A program made the translations under genes and the position numbers. Of a stretch of DNA of 64,000 nt, positions 48,694-61,100 are shown one piece after another. The DNA is from Gnetum montanum (Eukaryota; Streptophyta; Gnetopsida; Gnetales; Gnetaceae): assembly GCA_015680685.1 (NCBI GenBank), contig MNCI01015850.1, positions 178,323-242,322 of the forward strand. The letters run 5' to 3'. The notes beneath the pieces are model-generated. The model did not search any database. It was not told the origin of the DNA and saw only the letters and a program-made list of their open reading frames with translations. Each line of letters starts with the position of its first letter. Position 1 is the first letter of the stretch.

Positions 48694-49563
48694 TAGATAA
48701 ATCCAAATTTTTCACCACAACAATATTGCAATTATGATATCGTATCTACAATGTTGTAGATACATTATCATATAAATGGTATTATAAGATGTGTGCTAGC
48801 CTATAAAAGCAACACTTAGGCATATAGATCCAAATTAGGTTTGATACCATAGTAGTAGAAATCTTTTATTTTATTTTTGTAATTTCAATTTTCAATACTT
48901 AGCAGTATGTGCCCGTAGTATGATGTTAAGTCATTAAATGAAGTCTTTATTCAAGTGTGATATACTTAGATGCATTGTATGATCAAAAATAAAGATTGAG
49001 ATTACTTTTCATTAGTATAGCAACACTTAGTTTTCTTTATGCTTTCATTTAGTTTAATGTTTACTATTTTCACAATTACTAATTTACTTTCAATGCACTT
49101 TACTATTCCTATCATTAAGCGAAATGAGGATGACTGTTCTCGAGCACTTAAGTGTAGCTACTTAGTAACCTAATAGTATTATCACTTGGTTCTCCTAATA
49201 TTGTGGTACTTGGTAATCCCAATAGTAGTTACATGAAGTCCAAGGTGTGAATGGAAGATCAAGATTGGTTGCTCATCACATAGGCTAGATTAGATTTTTT
49301 TACTGTCACTTAGATTAGAAACTATTGCTTTTACTTCATGTTAGCCAAGAGCAATATGGCCAATACAACATCATCTATCATATGCCTCATCATGAGTTAA
49401 ACCATATGCATTGAATTTACTAGCTCACATAGGAAGATATTGATCACAAACTCTAACCAATTACTAGCATAATCCCATTACCCTTCCTACAAAATTTGAT
49501 GGGGATCATGCATGAATACTCGTATCTTGTATGGTTGGATGTTGGATACTTTACCACTCATTA
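48694..49563 (+). repeat. 3' LTR of Element 4
   Basis: It follows the polypurine tract 'cagttgagggggt' (48681-48693). U3 has gtatctaca/tgtagatac arms around 48743-48764 and a TATA-like gcctataaaagc. It ends 'ctcatta' beside the target remnant gaga. Confidence 0.8.
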
Positions 49564-50043
49564 GAGATAGTGATATCCTTGATTTTAATTGATGTGTCTC
49601 CCTATCAATTATTCCAAAATAGATAGGTCTTCCCCATGTACCATTCTCCACTGGAGGAGAGAATAGGCCACATAAGAGACCCCTCTAGTTGAGTGCAGAC
49701 TTCCTTGGGCACCAACTCCAAGAAGCATCCAAATTTAGTTCTTAAAAAACCAAACTATGAACCTCTTGGTTTAGATCTACTCTAAGGAGGCCTCCATTAA
49801 TATGACCTCAAGGTTAGGTCTTGGTCTTGGAGCCTCATCTTATCTAGATTGGCTATTTTCTACCATCAAAATCTATAGAATAGATTCTACTTCAAGCATC
49901 TCTCAAAGAGGTCCTGTTACGTATGTTTCTTTAACGTCTTATTCCTGAGGTTTTTGTGGTTGTTGTTGGTTCCTTCCTCCTCATGGTTACTTCTTCCTCA
50001 ACTAGAAAGGTCCTCCTACTAGTGCTCCCCTCTTTGGTGTCAT
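49564..50043 (-). pseudogene. Third ORF of Element 5, proximal fragment
   Basis: On the minus strand the ATG at 50043-50041 directly follows acceptor-like ttgcag (plus strand 50044-50049). The reading starts MTPKRGALVGGPF and runs, with stops and frame changes, through a segment alignable with Element 2 (MWPI...EWYMG). It is cut at 49564 by Element 4 and continues at 40095. Confidence 0.7.
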
Positions 50044-52055
50044 CTGCAATTACAAATGTAACTATGGATTAGCATTTCAATTTATAATTCTTAGTTCTTT
50101 TGGTATCCTTTTCATTAGATCATCTTATACTTAGGTCTGTTTATGGTCATGGTAAGTTTATTATTTTATTAATTGGCTACCAGAGTTTTTTTGTGATGTT
50201 TAACCCTATCTAGGATGAATATTTTAATATTATTTTAATGGTTAGACCTTGGGAAGTTAAAAAAATTCTAAAATATTTTCTATCAAAAACCAAAGGTGTG
50301 CGGATCCCACAATGTAAAGTTTACCTTCAATAGCTTGAGGATTGAAGAATGAGGTGAAATGGATGAGCAATTTGCAAGTTAGAGTGCTTAAAAGGTCTCA
50401 AGGATCTAAAAATTACAAAAACTCCTCTCTCATTTGAAGGCAAATGATGGGAAAATGGCTAAGTGTCATGCATATTTAAAGTGTTTTTATGATGCATTGA
50501 TAGGAATGCATCAACAGATCAATCTATGTCAATGGGGATGCATCAATGCAACTATTTAAAGTGATTTTTCACAATTAAAAAACTTAGTTTGGAAAATTTT
50601 GAGTATGAAACAAGAGCCCAAAGGAGGCTAGAAAAGCCTAGAAGGATGAAAAAACATAAAATAGGATATGAGATTTGCTAGGAAGAGGAGATTTGGATGG
50701 AAAAAAATGTTGAGGTAGTAAAAAATTGGATGTTTATGCAGTGAAATGATGGGATTGATCATGAAATGACCAAGAGGTGTGCAAGTGGATCCTCCCTAAA
50801 CAAGGCTCATACCATTGATACCCTTGCATGCCCTCATACCAAGGAGTCTGTAGGAACCAAGAATGACTAATGATCATGGATAGTAAAAAATCGAATCCAC
50901 TCTAGAGATCATCAAAGAATTATCACATACCATAATAGACACATTAATTTACCATGCTAGGAGCTAGTAAGATGGTGGATGACAAGGGTAGAGGGATGAA
51001 AGAGAGAGAGAATGGTAATGGAGTCTCACATCCCGGTTACATTAAGTCATTATGGAGTGTGTGATTAAAATGACCAGATATTGTCTAATCCTTAATTGGA
51101 ACTAAGTCCATTCTCATTAAATGACTTTTCATTATCATATTTTGACCATTTAACCAACAAGAGTTCATGACCACTACCAAAGATTAAACACCACTCCAAG
51201 TAAAGAAGAAAAGAGAAGCAAGAAGATAATAAGAACCTTAGTTAGAGGGGTGCCTTTAGGCATGGATAACATGTCTTTCCAACCCCATAACCAATGCTTA
51301 TAGCCCATTATTATGTCTAAGGGATGTGCTTTGAATTTCCATATATATACTTTTAATGTTTTTCTTCTTCTTTTTCACGAGAACCACACCGTGCAAAGAC
51401 ATGCTTCCTATTATTGGTCGACAATATGAGTGGTGAGAGACCAATGAGAATATCCATAAAACTCAAGAAGGAACTTAGGTATAGAAGGTGACGAATCCCC
51501 TTGAAGTCACACCCTTGTCCATTCCACTTGGTCCCTTCCAAGTCTGTTATGTACCTAGAGCATTGATTCTTTTTAAGTTGTAATTAGGAAAGAATCTCAT
51601 GCTTCCAAGATAAAAAAAATCCCATATAATTTATTGGAGTGGATGAATGATGTGGATTCACTACCTAGTATCATTAGAAAAGTAATGCTTCATTAATCAA
51701 TGTCATAATCCTAAGGCAAAATGTAATTATTGAATAATCAATCCAAACATGAAATATAATATGAACTAAACTTTCAATAGTAGAAGCAGCTTGTGGAAAA
51801 AGCACAAGATTCCTGATGAATAACAAATAAGAAAACAACATGTAAGGAAAGTTAATCAAAGTGAAATATATAAAATAAAGTAAAAAATATTCAACAAAAT
51901 TAAAAACATAGAAATAACAATGTAAAACAAAAAGTTATAAAACAAAGTATCCTTTACAATATCTTAACATGGGTGGCCATCTCCCCCATGACTAAGTTGG
52001 AAGGAGGAGATCCAAAAGATAGAACATGCTCATCCATTGGTTGGGGTATCCATGT
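50044..52055 (-). other. Post-pol spacer of Element 5
   Basis: Minus-strand order: the conserved 'gaaagacatgttatcc' block (about 51260-51285), 'gaggatccacttgcacac' (about 50778-50798), then a block rich in 'gatgcattgat/atgcatca' arms (about 50488-50550) at the place of the U3-like blocks in Elements 2 and 4. Donor-like aag|gtaa is at 50327-50321, and the acceptor at 50049-50044. No gene. Confidence 0.5.
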
Positions 52056-53480
52056 TACTGGTTAACTTTGGTTCAAGGAAAGGTTTCACTTGTTAAATAT
52101 TTACTAGCAACCACTTGTCTGGGCTAAAAGGATGGTAATTCATCATGGCCCTGGAAGGAAAAGTTGCATGAATAATATAAGATCCTTTCCATAGTGTCTT
52201 AAATTTTTTGTGTTATGGTACATGCATAGGATTCTAGTAAAGAACCTTATCTCCTAGTTAAAATTTAACTTTTCTTATCCTTTAATCATGATGTTGTTTG
52301 GTATGTGCCTTGTTCACTTCATTTATGGACAAGGCTACTAATCAATTTTCATCTAGTATATTCAATGTAATTAATCATTCTCTTTGTGCTATACTTAGAT
52401 GGAGGTGAAGTTCACAAGCCATTGAAAGTGTACAAAGCTCTACTTGGATTGAAATATTTGGTATTTTTCTATACACTAACTCATAAGGAGAATAACTGAT
52501 AGGAAGTTTCTAAGTTGACCGATAAGTCTAGAGAGAATTATTAAGTTTTGTATTCCTATATTTCCTATATTTACTAATAGTGCATGTTAGTATCCTAGTT
52601 ATCTCACTATTTGTGACTTGTGGTTGAATATTACCTTTAGGATGGTATGGAGTTTTTAGTTTGTGTTCCATCCCTAAGCATTACATCAATTTCTAAAAAT
52701 TTGAACTTGTAAAATATGTTCCATTATCAAAAATAAGTTCCCTTGGCACACCAAATTTATTTATCACATTCTATTGTACAAACCTTGCCACCATAGAGGA
52801 TGAATAGTCAATGATTGTAGTAGATTTCGACCATTTGGTATAGTAGTTAACTACTATGATGATGTATGCCTTTCCATTGGACATGGGGTTCATGGATCCC
52901 ATGAAATCAATGTTCTAGAGGTTTAAATGCTCTAGTGGTTGAATCTGCTATTGGAACCCTTTCATCCATATAGTCATTCCTCCATATCATTGACAACATT
53001 TACACAAACAAAAGAAATGATGAGCATCGTTGAAGATGATTAGTCAATAATATCCTACCATGAGGATTTTAATATTCATCCTTTTCCTAGCATAAAGACC
53101 CCTACATGGGCCTTCATGAGCATCTTGGAGGATTTGAAGTTGATCATTATTGGGCATGCACCATCATAGCAAGCTATCAACATAAATCTTGTAAAGGTTA
53201 GTCCTAATTTACATGTAGTGTTTGGCTTGGTGAAGAAACTATTCTTTCTTCTTGTTATCCCATTCTTGTGTCATCTCCTAAGTGAGTAGATAGGAGAGGA
53301 AGTCCTTGTACCAATTAGTACCTTTAGGAATTTGCATTTTAATAGTTTTGGCAAAGAGGAGTTCATCTAGAAATTGGTTGGATAAAGATCCCTCATACTC
53401 TTTATGGTCCTATCGTAACTAAGACAAATGATCAATAACCATGTTCTTGGTTCCCTTTTTGTCAACCATGGTAAGATTGA
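52056..53480 (-). pseudogene. Integrase of Element 5 (broken)
   Basis: Minus-strand translation shows NPMSNGKAYIIIVVNYYTKW (first Asp now Asn), LIFDNGTYFTSSNF, YHPKGN, then TYRSTWKLPISYSPYELVY and a C-terminal WKGSYIIHATF. Stops present. The order relative to RT is normal for Ty3/gypsy. Confidence 0.8.
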
Positions 53481-54640
53481 ACTACTATAGGATTACTAGC
53501 CACCATATGACATGATAAGTCACCATTGGTTTATTCATAAGGAACCAAATAACACTATGGTCTATCTACAAAAAAACTTGATATCTAAGCACATAGTGCT
53601 TGAATTTTTTAAAAGCATCCACTGCTACCATGAGCTCTTTCTTTGTGGTGTTTTTGTTTAATTATGTACCCACAATGCTTCAACTTATATAGTGGACATA
53701 GTAAGGATGTTTTTGATCATCCAATTGTGTAAGAATAGCCCTTAAAGCATAGTTAGATGTATCAGTCATAATGTAAAATGGTCTAGACCAATCAAGAGTA
53801 TGTATAATTGGAGTTTCCATCAACTTCTACTTTAACTTTTGGAATGCATTCTTGCATTTCCTAGTTTAGATTAAAGGTGCATCTTTCTTTATTAGCTCCA
53901 CCAATAGTTTAGCGCTTTTTAAGTTCTCAATGAAGTGTCTATAATAACTAGTGTGGCCAAGGAATGATCTTCCATCTTTGATCATTTTAGGTTTCCTGGT
54001 GATTCCTTGGATGACCTGTACTTTTTTGGGTCCACTTTGATCCCTTTGGTTAAAATATTGTGCTCCATCACAATGCCTTCTTGGACCATCAAGTGGCTTT
54101 TCTACTAGTTGAGCATTAAGCTAGTCTCCACACATCTTTGAAGCACCTCCTCAAGATGGTCCAAGGCTTCCTCAAATGTAGCACCATAGGTAGGAAAATC
54201 ATCCATAAAGACTTCTACCTCGTTGCCAATTTACTGCTAAAATATGTTGAGCACCAAGCGTTGGAATATTGTAAGAGCATTGCATAGGCCAAATGACATT
54301 TTTCTATGTGCAAAAATCTCCTAGGGACTTGTGAATGTAGTTTTTGCAAAGTCCTCTAGTGTAATCTAGATTTGGTTATAGTCACTATAGCCATCTAGAA
54401 AGTTGTAATAGTAATGCCCTACTATGGTGTCTAATACTTGATCAAAAAATGGCAACAGAAAGTGATCCTTGAAGGTTGTCATGTTCAACAACCAAAAGTA
54501 TGTATAGACTCTCTATTTTTTCCATTTCTTCGGTACAATAATGAGTGAGCTAACACATTCACTATTTGCAATTAGGTAGATAAACCTGGCTTGAGGAGTT
54601 TTTCAACCTTCTCTTTAATAACCTACTCAATTTGGGGTTT
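53481..54640 (-). pseudogene. Reverse transcriptase and RNase H of Element 5 (broken)
   Basis: Minus-strand RT motifs: SECVSSLIIVPKKWKK, DHFLLPFFDQVLDTIVGHYY, FLDGYSDYNQI, MSFGLCNALTIFQ, and FMDDFPTYGATFEEALD near 54165-54215. RNase H follows with many stops. A single N at 54728, upstream in the same unit, marks an assembly scar. Confidence 0.8.
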
Positions 54641-54681
54641 AATCTTCATTGTAGTTGCCTCTTTAGCTTGATGGACGAGTT

Positions 54682-54775
54682 TGTATAGATGTGATGTTGG
54701 CATATCTATGGGTTGATTCTTGTAGGTNCTGTATAGATGTGATGTTGGCATATCTATGGGTTGATTCTTGTAGGT
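54682..54775. other. Assembly scar: identical 46-bp copies around one N
   Basis: Positions 54682-54727 and 54730-54775 are identical and separated by 'nc' (N at 54728). As at 7149, this looks like overlapping contig ends joined with a gap base. Confidence 0.75.
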
Positions 54776-55720
54776 TTGTGATATGACCAAGCAAAGACTA
54801 TTGGTCATTTGTTCACCATCTTTAATAACTTCTATTTATGTTCTAGAGCAAGATTGGCATTGATAATTACCAACTTGCCATTGATGAGGAAAGCATATTC
54901 TATAATTGCTAATAAAACCTTGAATTCAAGGAACTCTTATTTAAATTAATTAGAGATCTCCAACACTACCCAATCTATGTCACTTTGTGGATGGAAGAGT
55001 TACAATGAAGCTACTTCATTTCATCCATGTTTTCAACATAAACACTAGTGAGGCTCTCCGATGGTTCCATGCACATGGTGGATTCATCTCAGTGATTTGT
55101 TGTCAACCACTCTTGTTATTTTGTGGCTTCTACATACATGCACCTTTGAATAATCATTGCTTCAACACACTAATTGCATGTTTGAACTAATGTATCTTTG
55201 ATCGTTCGTAGTTTCTGCTTGCAATGGCACCCTATGTCACTTTATGTGATGCATGGAACCCTCTTCTTCTAACTTTGCCAAATTCATTTTCCTTTGATAT
55301 TTGCAAGGAAAGGTTTCAAATCCCCATTTTGGCATTAATAGTAATCAACCATGAACTTCCCATGATGATAGGGAAGTCCCCCTTACAATTTTCCATATGG
55401 ATTTCAAGGAAATCGATAGGATAAGACCATTCACACATGTTGGTAATAATGTCCTCCACTAGCCTCAAAGAGATAGTGACGGACTAGTCTGCCAACTCAA
55501 GTCTAATGTTGCTCTTCTAAATAGGAGGTAGGTTTCTAATCTTATACATTTCTTGTGAGACTAAGTTTACCCTGAAACCTGAGTCCAATAGAGCCTTGCA
55601 TTATTCATTCCTTATAATTTGTAAATAAATGAGATGAATCCCAAGATCAAATTGTTTCCCACAAAGGTGACCAACCTTGATCCAATCAGTAATCACATGG
55701 ATCAACATAACACTATGGAT
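54776..55720 (-). pseudogene. Protease and RT linker of Element 5 (broken)
   Basis: The minus-strand protease, about 55720-55230, has IDWIKVGHLCGKQFDLG, then LLDSGFRVNLVSQEMYK with the DSG active site intact, and WSYPIDFLEIHME. The rest, down to the RT, is the variable linker with no recognised domain. Confidence 0.7.
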
Positions 55721-55929
55721 GTTGAAGGTCTTTTGGTTTGAAGGTAACTCAATGATAGTGTTAGAGGTAGAGATGATAGGGTTAACAACTATACCTACCA
55801 ACAAGGGCTTCATGGGGTTGTTAGTTCTAAAGAATGATCTCTTATAAGGCTTTGGTTTAGAACCACTCAAATGGGTTTCCAACTATAGATTTATCACCAT
55901 CGTGGTATTTCTCTATTGTGGCTATGGTG

Positions 55930-56942
55930 GAATTTCACCCTATATGGATGGAGTAAGTAACAAGGGTATAGTTGGTTATGGTGTTGAAGTTAACAAATGA
56001 TGTGGAGGATGAAAAGGAAAAGGGGACTCCCCCGTTGAAGAAGGTACTTTGTAGTATTTTGGAGGGAATGAAATGTAGCTACATGAGTAATGCAGGGATA
56101 CAAGCTATTAGACATAATATCCATAAGGGTTTGACTATTAGTAGGGGTACTATTGTCGTAGTGGTGGCATCCCCCATGATTGTGGGCATTGCCACTATTA
56201 ATGCTACTACTGATGTTGAGGAGGTTCTCAACTTGGATAATACATTGAGTGGTAGAACTACTACCTATAGTTGCCTTGCGAATAAGGCAATCATCTAGGT
56301 ACTTGCCTCTTTGCAAACTTGGGATTTAATGCATACACCCTAGACTCTTGGAAATGTGATAGTATTGGGAAACATCCCTTAGGATGTTCATATTGGAAAA
56401 TCTCACAACCATCATCATCTATTTTAGAATCTATAACCTCTTCAATCATTGTAGCCTTCCCCTTGTTCTAGTAGTACCCCTGCTTTGTGTCCTTTTTCTT
56501 CCTTCTTTCTTAACCACTACTCCCTTGGTCCTTTTGTTCCTCTATGATTTTTAGAGCTATTTGAAACCTTCTCATCTAAGGAATCTCACATTTTATCTAC
56601 CTTGGTCAATATCTTAGTGACAAATTTCTGTATTGACAAGGTCTTTCTTTACACCACTTCATCAAGTGATGCCTTCCCATTTGAGTCACAAAAGCATATA
56701 TCCCTTTTATGAATGAAGAGATTCTTGTTATACTCCTCTACACTTTCACACATTTTCAGCTCCCCTTTTTCTTTAGCCACCTAGTCTATGAGCCTTTGAA
56801 TCTGATGTATCTCAAAAAGTCTTCCTTGGGCATAAACCCCAAAGGTTTTCCTTATTTTGATTCTAAGTCCATCTATGATATGATGAAGCTATTCCCATTG
56901 GAAGTACCCATGGCATTGGCATGTAATAAAGAGTAGTTATTA
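55930..56942 (-). pseudogene. gag of Element 5 (5'-truncated, broken)
   Basis: The minus-strand reading enters mid-gag at HHIIDGLRIKIRKTFGVYAQ and passes a knuckle GCEIFQYEHPKGC (about 56408-56370; second Cys now Phe). It runs through the proline-rich tail to about 55930. The N-terminal half, leader and LTR are missing. The cut lies at the left edge of the P450 duplication. Confidence 0.65.
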
Positions 56943-57535
56943 CATCTATTCTTGCCAGCAAGCACCCATTGGTGGGGAGGGGGTAAGACCTATGCACAAA
57001 TGTTTAAATTATATGAAAAAAGATTTCACATGTTTTTTTTTTTCTGATCAAGATAACTTGAGGGTGATAGCACAACCCCTACATACATTGCAAGGTAGAT
57101 GTGGCTGACTGATAAGAAGGGTCCCATCACTATGATCACATAAGGCAAATAAGAATCTACCTCACAACACCAAGTAGACAAAAATCTAACCCACAATCCT
57201 AGACAAAAATCTAACCCACAATCTTAATGTGATCAAGATTTCAGATATTAACGCGATTAAAATTTAGAATGTTAATCAAGTTGGGTAGATATACAGAAGG
57301 CAGCTGAATGTTAGAATCCTTTCTTTGTATATATGCTCATGCATACTTACTGCCATATTTACGAACCGACTTAGACCGACAAACGCAACCGACTGATTCC
57401 TCTGAATCCTGTTCGTGAACGGGTCCCTGCCATATCTATGAACAGACGTGGACGAAGAAGCCTCAAAAACTGGCTGAACCAAGCAAGTCCCATATAAATA
57501 CGGGTTTGAGCAAGTGACTCATCACTGAACGAACG
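56943..57535 (+). promoter_or_regulatory. Promoter region of P450 copy 1
   Basis: This segment is duplicated at 63260-63840. TATAAATA lies at 57493-57500, 36 bp before the start codon. Three perfect ACCGAC motifs (DRE/CRT core, bound by DREB/CBF factors in plants) are at 57365-57370, 57375-57380 and 57388-57393. A 25-bp tandem duplication (57176-57200, 57201-57225) is single in copy 2. That this is the promoter is inferred from position and the TATA box. Confidence 0.65.
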
Positions 57536-58100
57536 ATGATGCCACCACAAGAAGCGGCGCTGCTGTACATTGGCTTGGGAGTAGTGAGCTACATCCTGTG
57601 GCGTGGCCTCGATGTTTTGTCCAGGCGATTTACCAGGCTACCGCCAGGCCCTCCGGGGCTACCGCTGCTCGGAAATCTACTCCAAATCGGCTCTAACCCG
57701 CACAAGTCCCTGCAGCGCCTGGCGCACAAGTACGGTCCAGTCATGTGCCTCCGTCTTGGCTTCAAAACTGCAGTGGTGGTATCGTCGGCGGCCATGGCAG
57801 AGCAAGTGTTGAAGACGCATGACAGAGATATGGCAGGGAGGGATCCCATCCTCGTCTGCTGCATCTTCGGCGAAGATCGCAAGAGCCTCGTCTTCTCGCA
57901 GCCCGGGACACGATGGCGCCTGCTCCGCCGCATCTCCACCACGCATCTGTTCAGCCACGCCAAGCTTCAATCTCTTCATCCCCTGCGCCTGCGCCGCTCC
58001 CATGTAAGGAGAACCCTGCATCGACTCCTGCAAAAGTCGGCCGACTCTGCCTCCATTAATGTCCGAGATATTGTCTCTCGCGCATCACTGGCTGTGCTTG
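57536..58100 (+). CDS. P450 copy 1, exon 1
   Basis: Codons 1-188 plus the first base of codon 189. The donor is cttg|gtgaga. Reading on past the donor meets a stop at 58114. It holds the membrane anchor, proline hinge and helix C motif. It is GC-rich compared with the retroelement DNA around it. Confidence 0.92.
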
Positions 58101-61100
58101 GTGAGATGATATGAACTGCGATTCTTCCGTTCGAATTATCGCTATCGGAGCCTTTTAAATTCTTGTTCGCGCTTTCTGAACATGGTTTTATGCAGTTTGA
58201 TTTTGATTGTTTGAGCATCTGTAGAAATCTCGATTATAGTTTTGTCGACCAAGATTTCTTTCTCTGAAATTAGTGAACAAATTTTATGACAATGCTGACA
58301 GTTGTGAGCAATGATTTTTTTAAACTGCAAGGAATCATCGATATGGCTATTAATTGCAGGTTAAATTTGGAAGATGTGCTGGGTTAACTCGCGTGTCGAA
58401 CCGATGTGAGCGAATTTTTTTCCCGTGGTTAATACCGTATACTGACAGAAATCCAATCCATTGGTGATTCCACTTTAATTTTATTAAAATAAAGGAAAAG
58501 TGAAAAAGATTAATGCAATTGTAAATTTTTATTGCATTTACGAAATCACAAAGGATTTGTTGAAGAGTTACAAAGCCTTAACATATTTTCAAAGAAAGTT
58601 GAAAACATGATGGATGTAATACCTTAAGCAGATAGAGTCAATTTGAAAGAAAACATTTAGTAGATTACAGTTAATAGTCTAATGATTAGAATGTGAGGGA
58701 AAGATTAAGCAAAATAAAAAAATATGTTCTTCATCTTATATGCTTTGTTTACAGTCTGTAAATGCAAATATGATCTTTTCTTGGTAAATTAATCCAAAGA
58801 TCTATCTCAATAAAGAGATGAGATGATGAGAGCTCATTCTTCCTCTAGTAATTTGAATCTTTAAATGAATAAAAATAAGTAAAAACAGATACTTTTGAGT
58901 ACGTGATACAGAAAAACCATTAAGCAGAGATATCATTTTAATATAATTTTTCAACGAATTAAAACTATCATTGGATTTTGCCAAATTGCTAACAGATTTT
59001 GCAGTTAACTCTACTGCATCCATTTTGTTAACTTCATCCATTTTGTTAACTTCACATGATTCTTACCGTTGATTGTTAGTATTGCAATTCTCTAGTTTCA
59101 AGTTTTTCTTGATTACCGCAGCAGCAACTGCTTCACAACATGCTATCCTCATTATACATTGATTATTGTTATTATCTTCCAGTAATGCTATCGTTGATTT
59201 ATTTACTCTAAGATTTAATTAGAATTAAAAATATTAAATATTTTTTTTTGCTAAGTCATCTGAATGGCAGAGTTTTTCGAATCTTTCCTCAAACCAAGTC
59301 TTTTTGAGTTTTTAATCATTCACTGGGAGTTCTTGTGAACAAAATTCTTACTCTTCTGAGTCTTATGAAGCATAGGTGCGATGATTTTCGGAAGAGACAT
59401 GTTCCAGCCGGAGTCGCAGAGGTTTGCAGAGTTCAAAGATGCACTGTGTATATATGCAGAGAGGGCAGTGCAATCGAATTTAATGGACTTCCTTCCGCCG
59501 GTGATGCAGAGGCCGGGGATGGATCCGCAGAGGATTGTACACGATACCAAGCTGAACAAGCTGTGCGTGTACGCCTTCTTGGATGAACTTTTTCAGCAGC
59601 GCTTCAGACGCCGCCGAAATGGTGATGATGGCCCTACTGATGTACTCGACACCCTCGACACCCTCCTTGACATCGCCGACTCTCAATCAGATTTCGGGCT
59701 CTACGATATCAAAGTCTACCTAGTTGTAAGATTTTCTTAGCAGCCTTTCATGGTTTCCTCTTTTATTATTAGCAATGAGTCCGCTACTACTTTATGATGA
59801 TGGTCCCAATTGCGTAATTGACATTCTCACTGACATCGCAGACTCTCATTCAGATTTTAGCACGTTAAAGTCGACTTAGTTATAGTGATGGTCCCAATTA
59901 CGTTGTAGTGATTACGTGATTGACATTCTCCCTGACATCGCCGACTCTGACTCAGATTTTGGCATCTACGAACATTAAAGTTGAGTATGTATCAGATTTC
60001 CTGTGTCAGATTTCGGCCACTAAAATAGGTGTAAGATTTTTTTCACAGCCTTTTGGCCTTTTATGGTTTCCTGTGTCAGATTTCAGCCACGACATCAAAG
60101 TCTCAATAGGTGTATGATTTTCTTGGCATCTTTTCATGGTTTCCTCTTTCATACGTTTGTTAACAGTTAGTCCACAGACATGATGCCACGCTTAAGAGGA
60201 AATGTCTACTTTATAATGATGGTGCTTTAGAGTATACAGAAGTTTAATCAATCTACAACTCAAGATTCAGTGCTTTAATCCATTTTTTATGACTTGACAA
60301 ATAAGTACATTAAATCATGGTTTATTATCATTCTCTTCAATATTCAACTCATTACATGTAGCTCTGTAAGACTCGAACCAATACCCCAAGGTTCTAAGCT
60401 AGGCCTTAAGATTTGAGAAACAAAAACATTAATCAATTACTTTAACTTGGTTCTCTCCAATCTTTAACTCAGGCCTAATGATCTAACAAACAATCTCCTT
60501 ATCCTTATTCTCTTCAATCTTCATAGCTTTCCCATATTTAGTCCATTGAGGCAAAATGAAATATTATGGCGCTATGTTTTATGCAAAGAAGTTATCTGTC
60601 ATCTTGTTAAATCTTGTAGTGTTTCATCATAAGTTAACAGCTCATTTGCCTATAGTCTCCCATCAATCTTTGAATAGTAAACAAAAGTCATTACTTCATT
60701 GGTTTTATTTCCCTTTACAATATTGCTTGTAATTTGAAATGATAATAACATGCTTGTTTCGCAAATTCTAAAATATAAGTTCTAAGCATGAAGCAGCAAC
60801 CATAATATAACTTGTAATGCTAAACCAGCCATTTGCATTTCTCACACTTGGAAAAGGTTATTTAGTTTTAAGTGATTTTCCTGAAAAGAATCTTCACATT
60901 TGTGTTTAACCTAGCCCATGCAAACAGTTGTTTCTGGATCACAGATTCAACATTTCCGAACAAGCACACCTTTTGGACACATCTTAGCAAACAAAGCTAA
61001 AAGCCTAAATGAAATGGTCAAAGACTATTCCATTTTCATCGTATTTTTGCGGCCAAAGACTATCTATGAACAGGGATTCCATTTTTATCAAATTTCTTTT

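Larger units (their letters stand above)
40096..49563 (+). mobile_element. Element 4: Athila-like element lacking RT and integrase, nested in Element 5
   Basis: LTRs are 40096-40985 and 48694-49563. Inside are a primer site, gag, protease, a spacer and a third ORF. The whole RT-RNase H-integrase block is missing between about 44100 and 44570. The copy therefore had to move with enzymes supplied by others, or lost the block later. It interrupts the third ORF of Element 5 in opposite orientation. Confidence 0.8.
39601..56942 (-). mobile_element. Element 5: minus-strand Athila-like element without LTRs, split by Element 4
   Basis: Read on the minus strand: partial gag, protease, RT, RNase H, integrase, spacer and third ORF from 56942 down to 49564, then the third ORF continues from 40095 to about 39601. 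Element 4 (40096-49563) sits in between. Target bases ggaga at 40091-40095 and gaga at 49564-49567 fit a 5-bp duplication with one base lost. The 5' end is cut in mid-gag exactly where the P450 duplication begins; the 3' end is cut inside the third ORF. No LTR was found for it. Confidence 0.8.

Noticed and set aside
49564-50043. Seemingly unrelated sequence right of Element 4
   Set aside because: On the minus strand it aligns with the start of the third ORF, so it belongs to Element 5.
57589-57963. Long open frames on other strands and frames over the P450 exons
   Set aside because: They overlap a well-supported gene with family motifs; GC-rich coding DNA often leaves antisense frames open.
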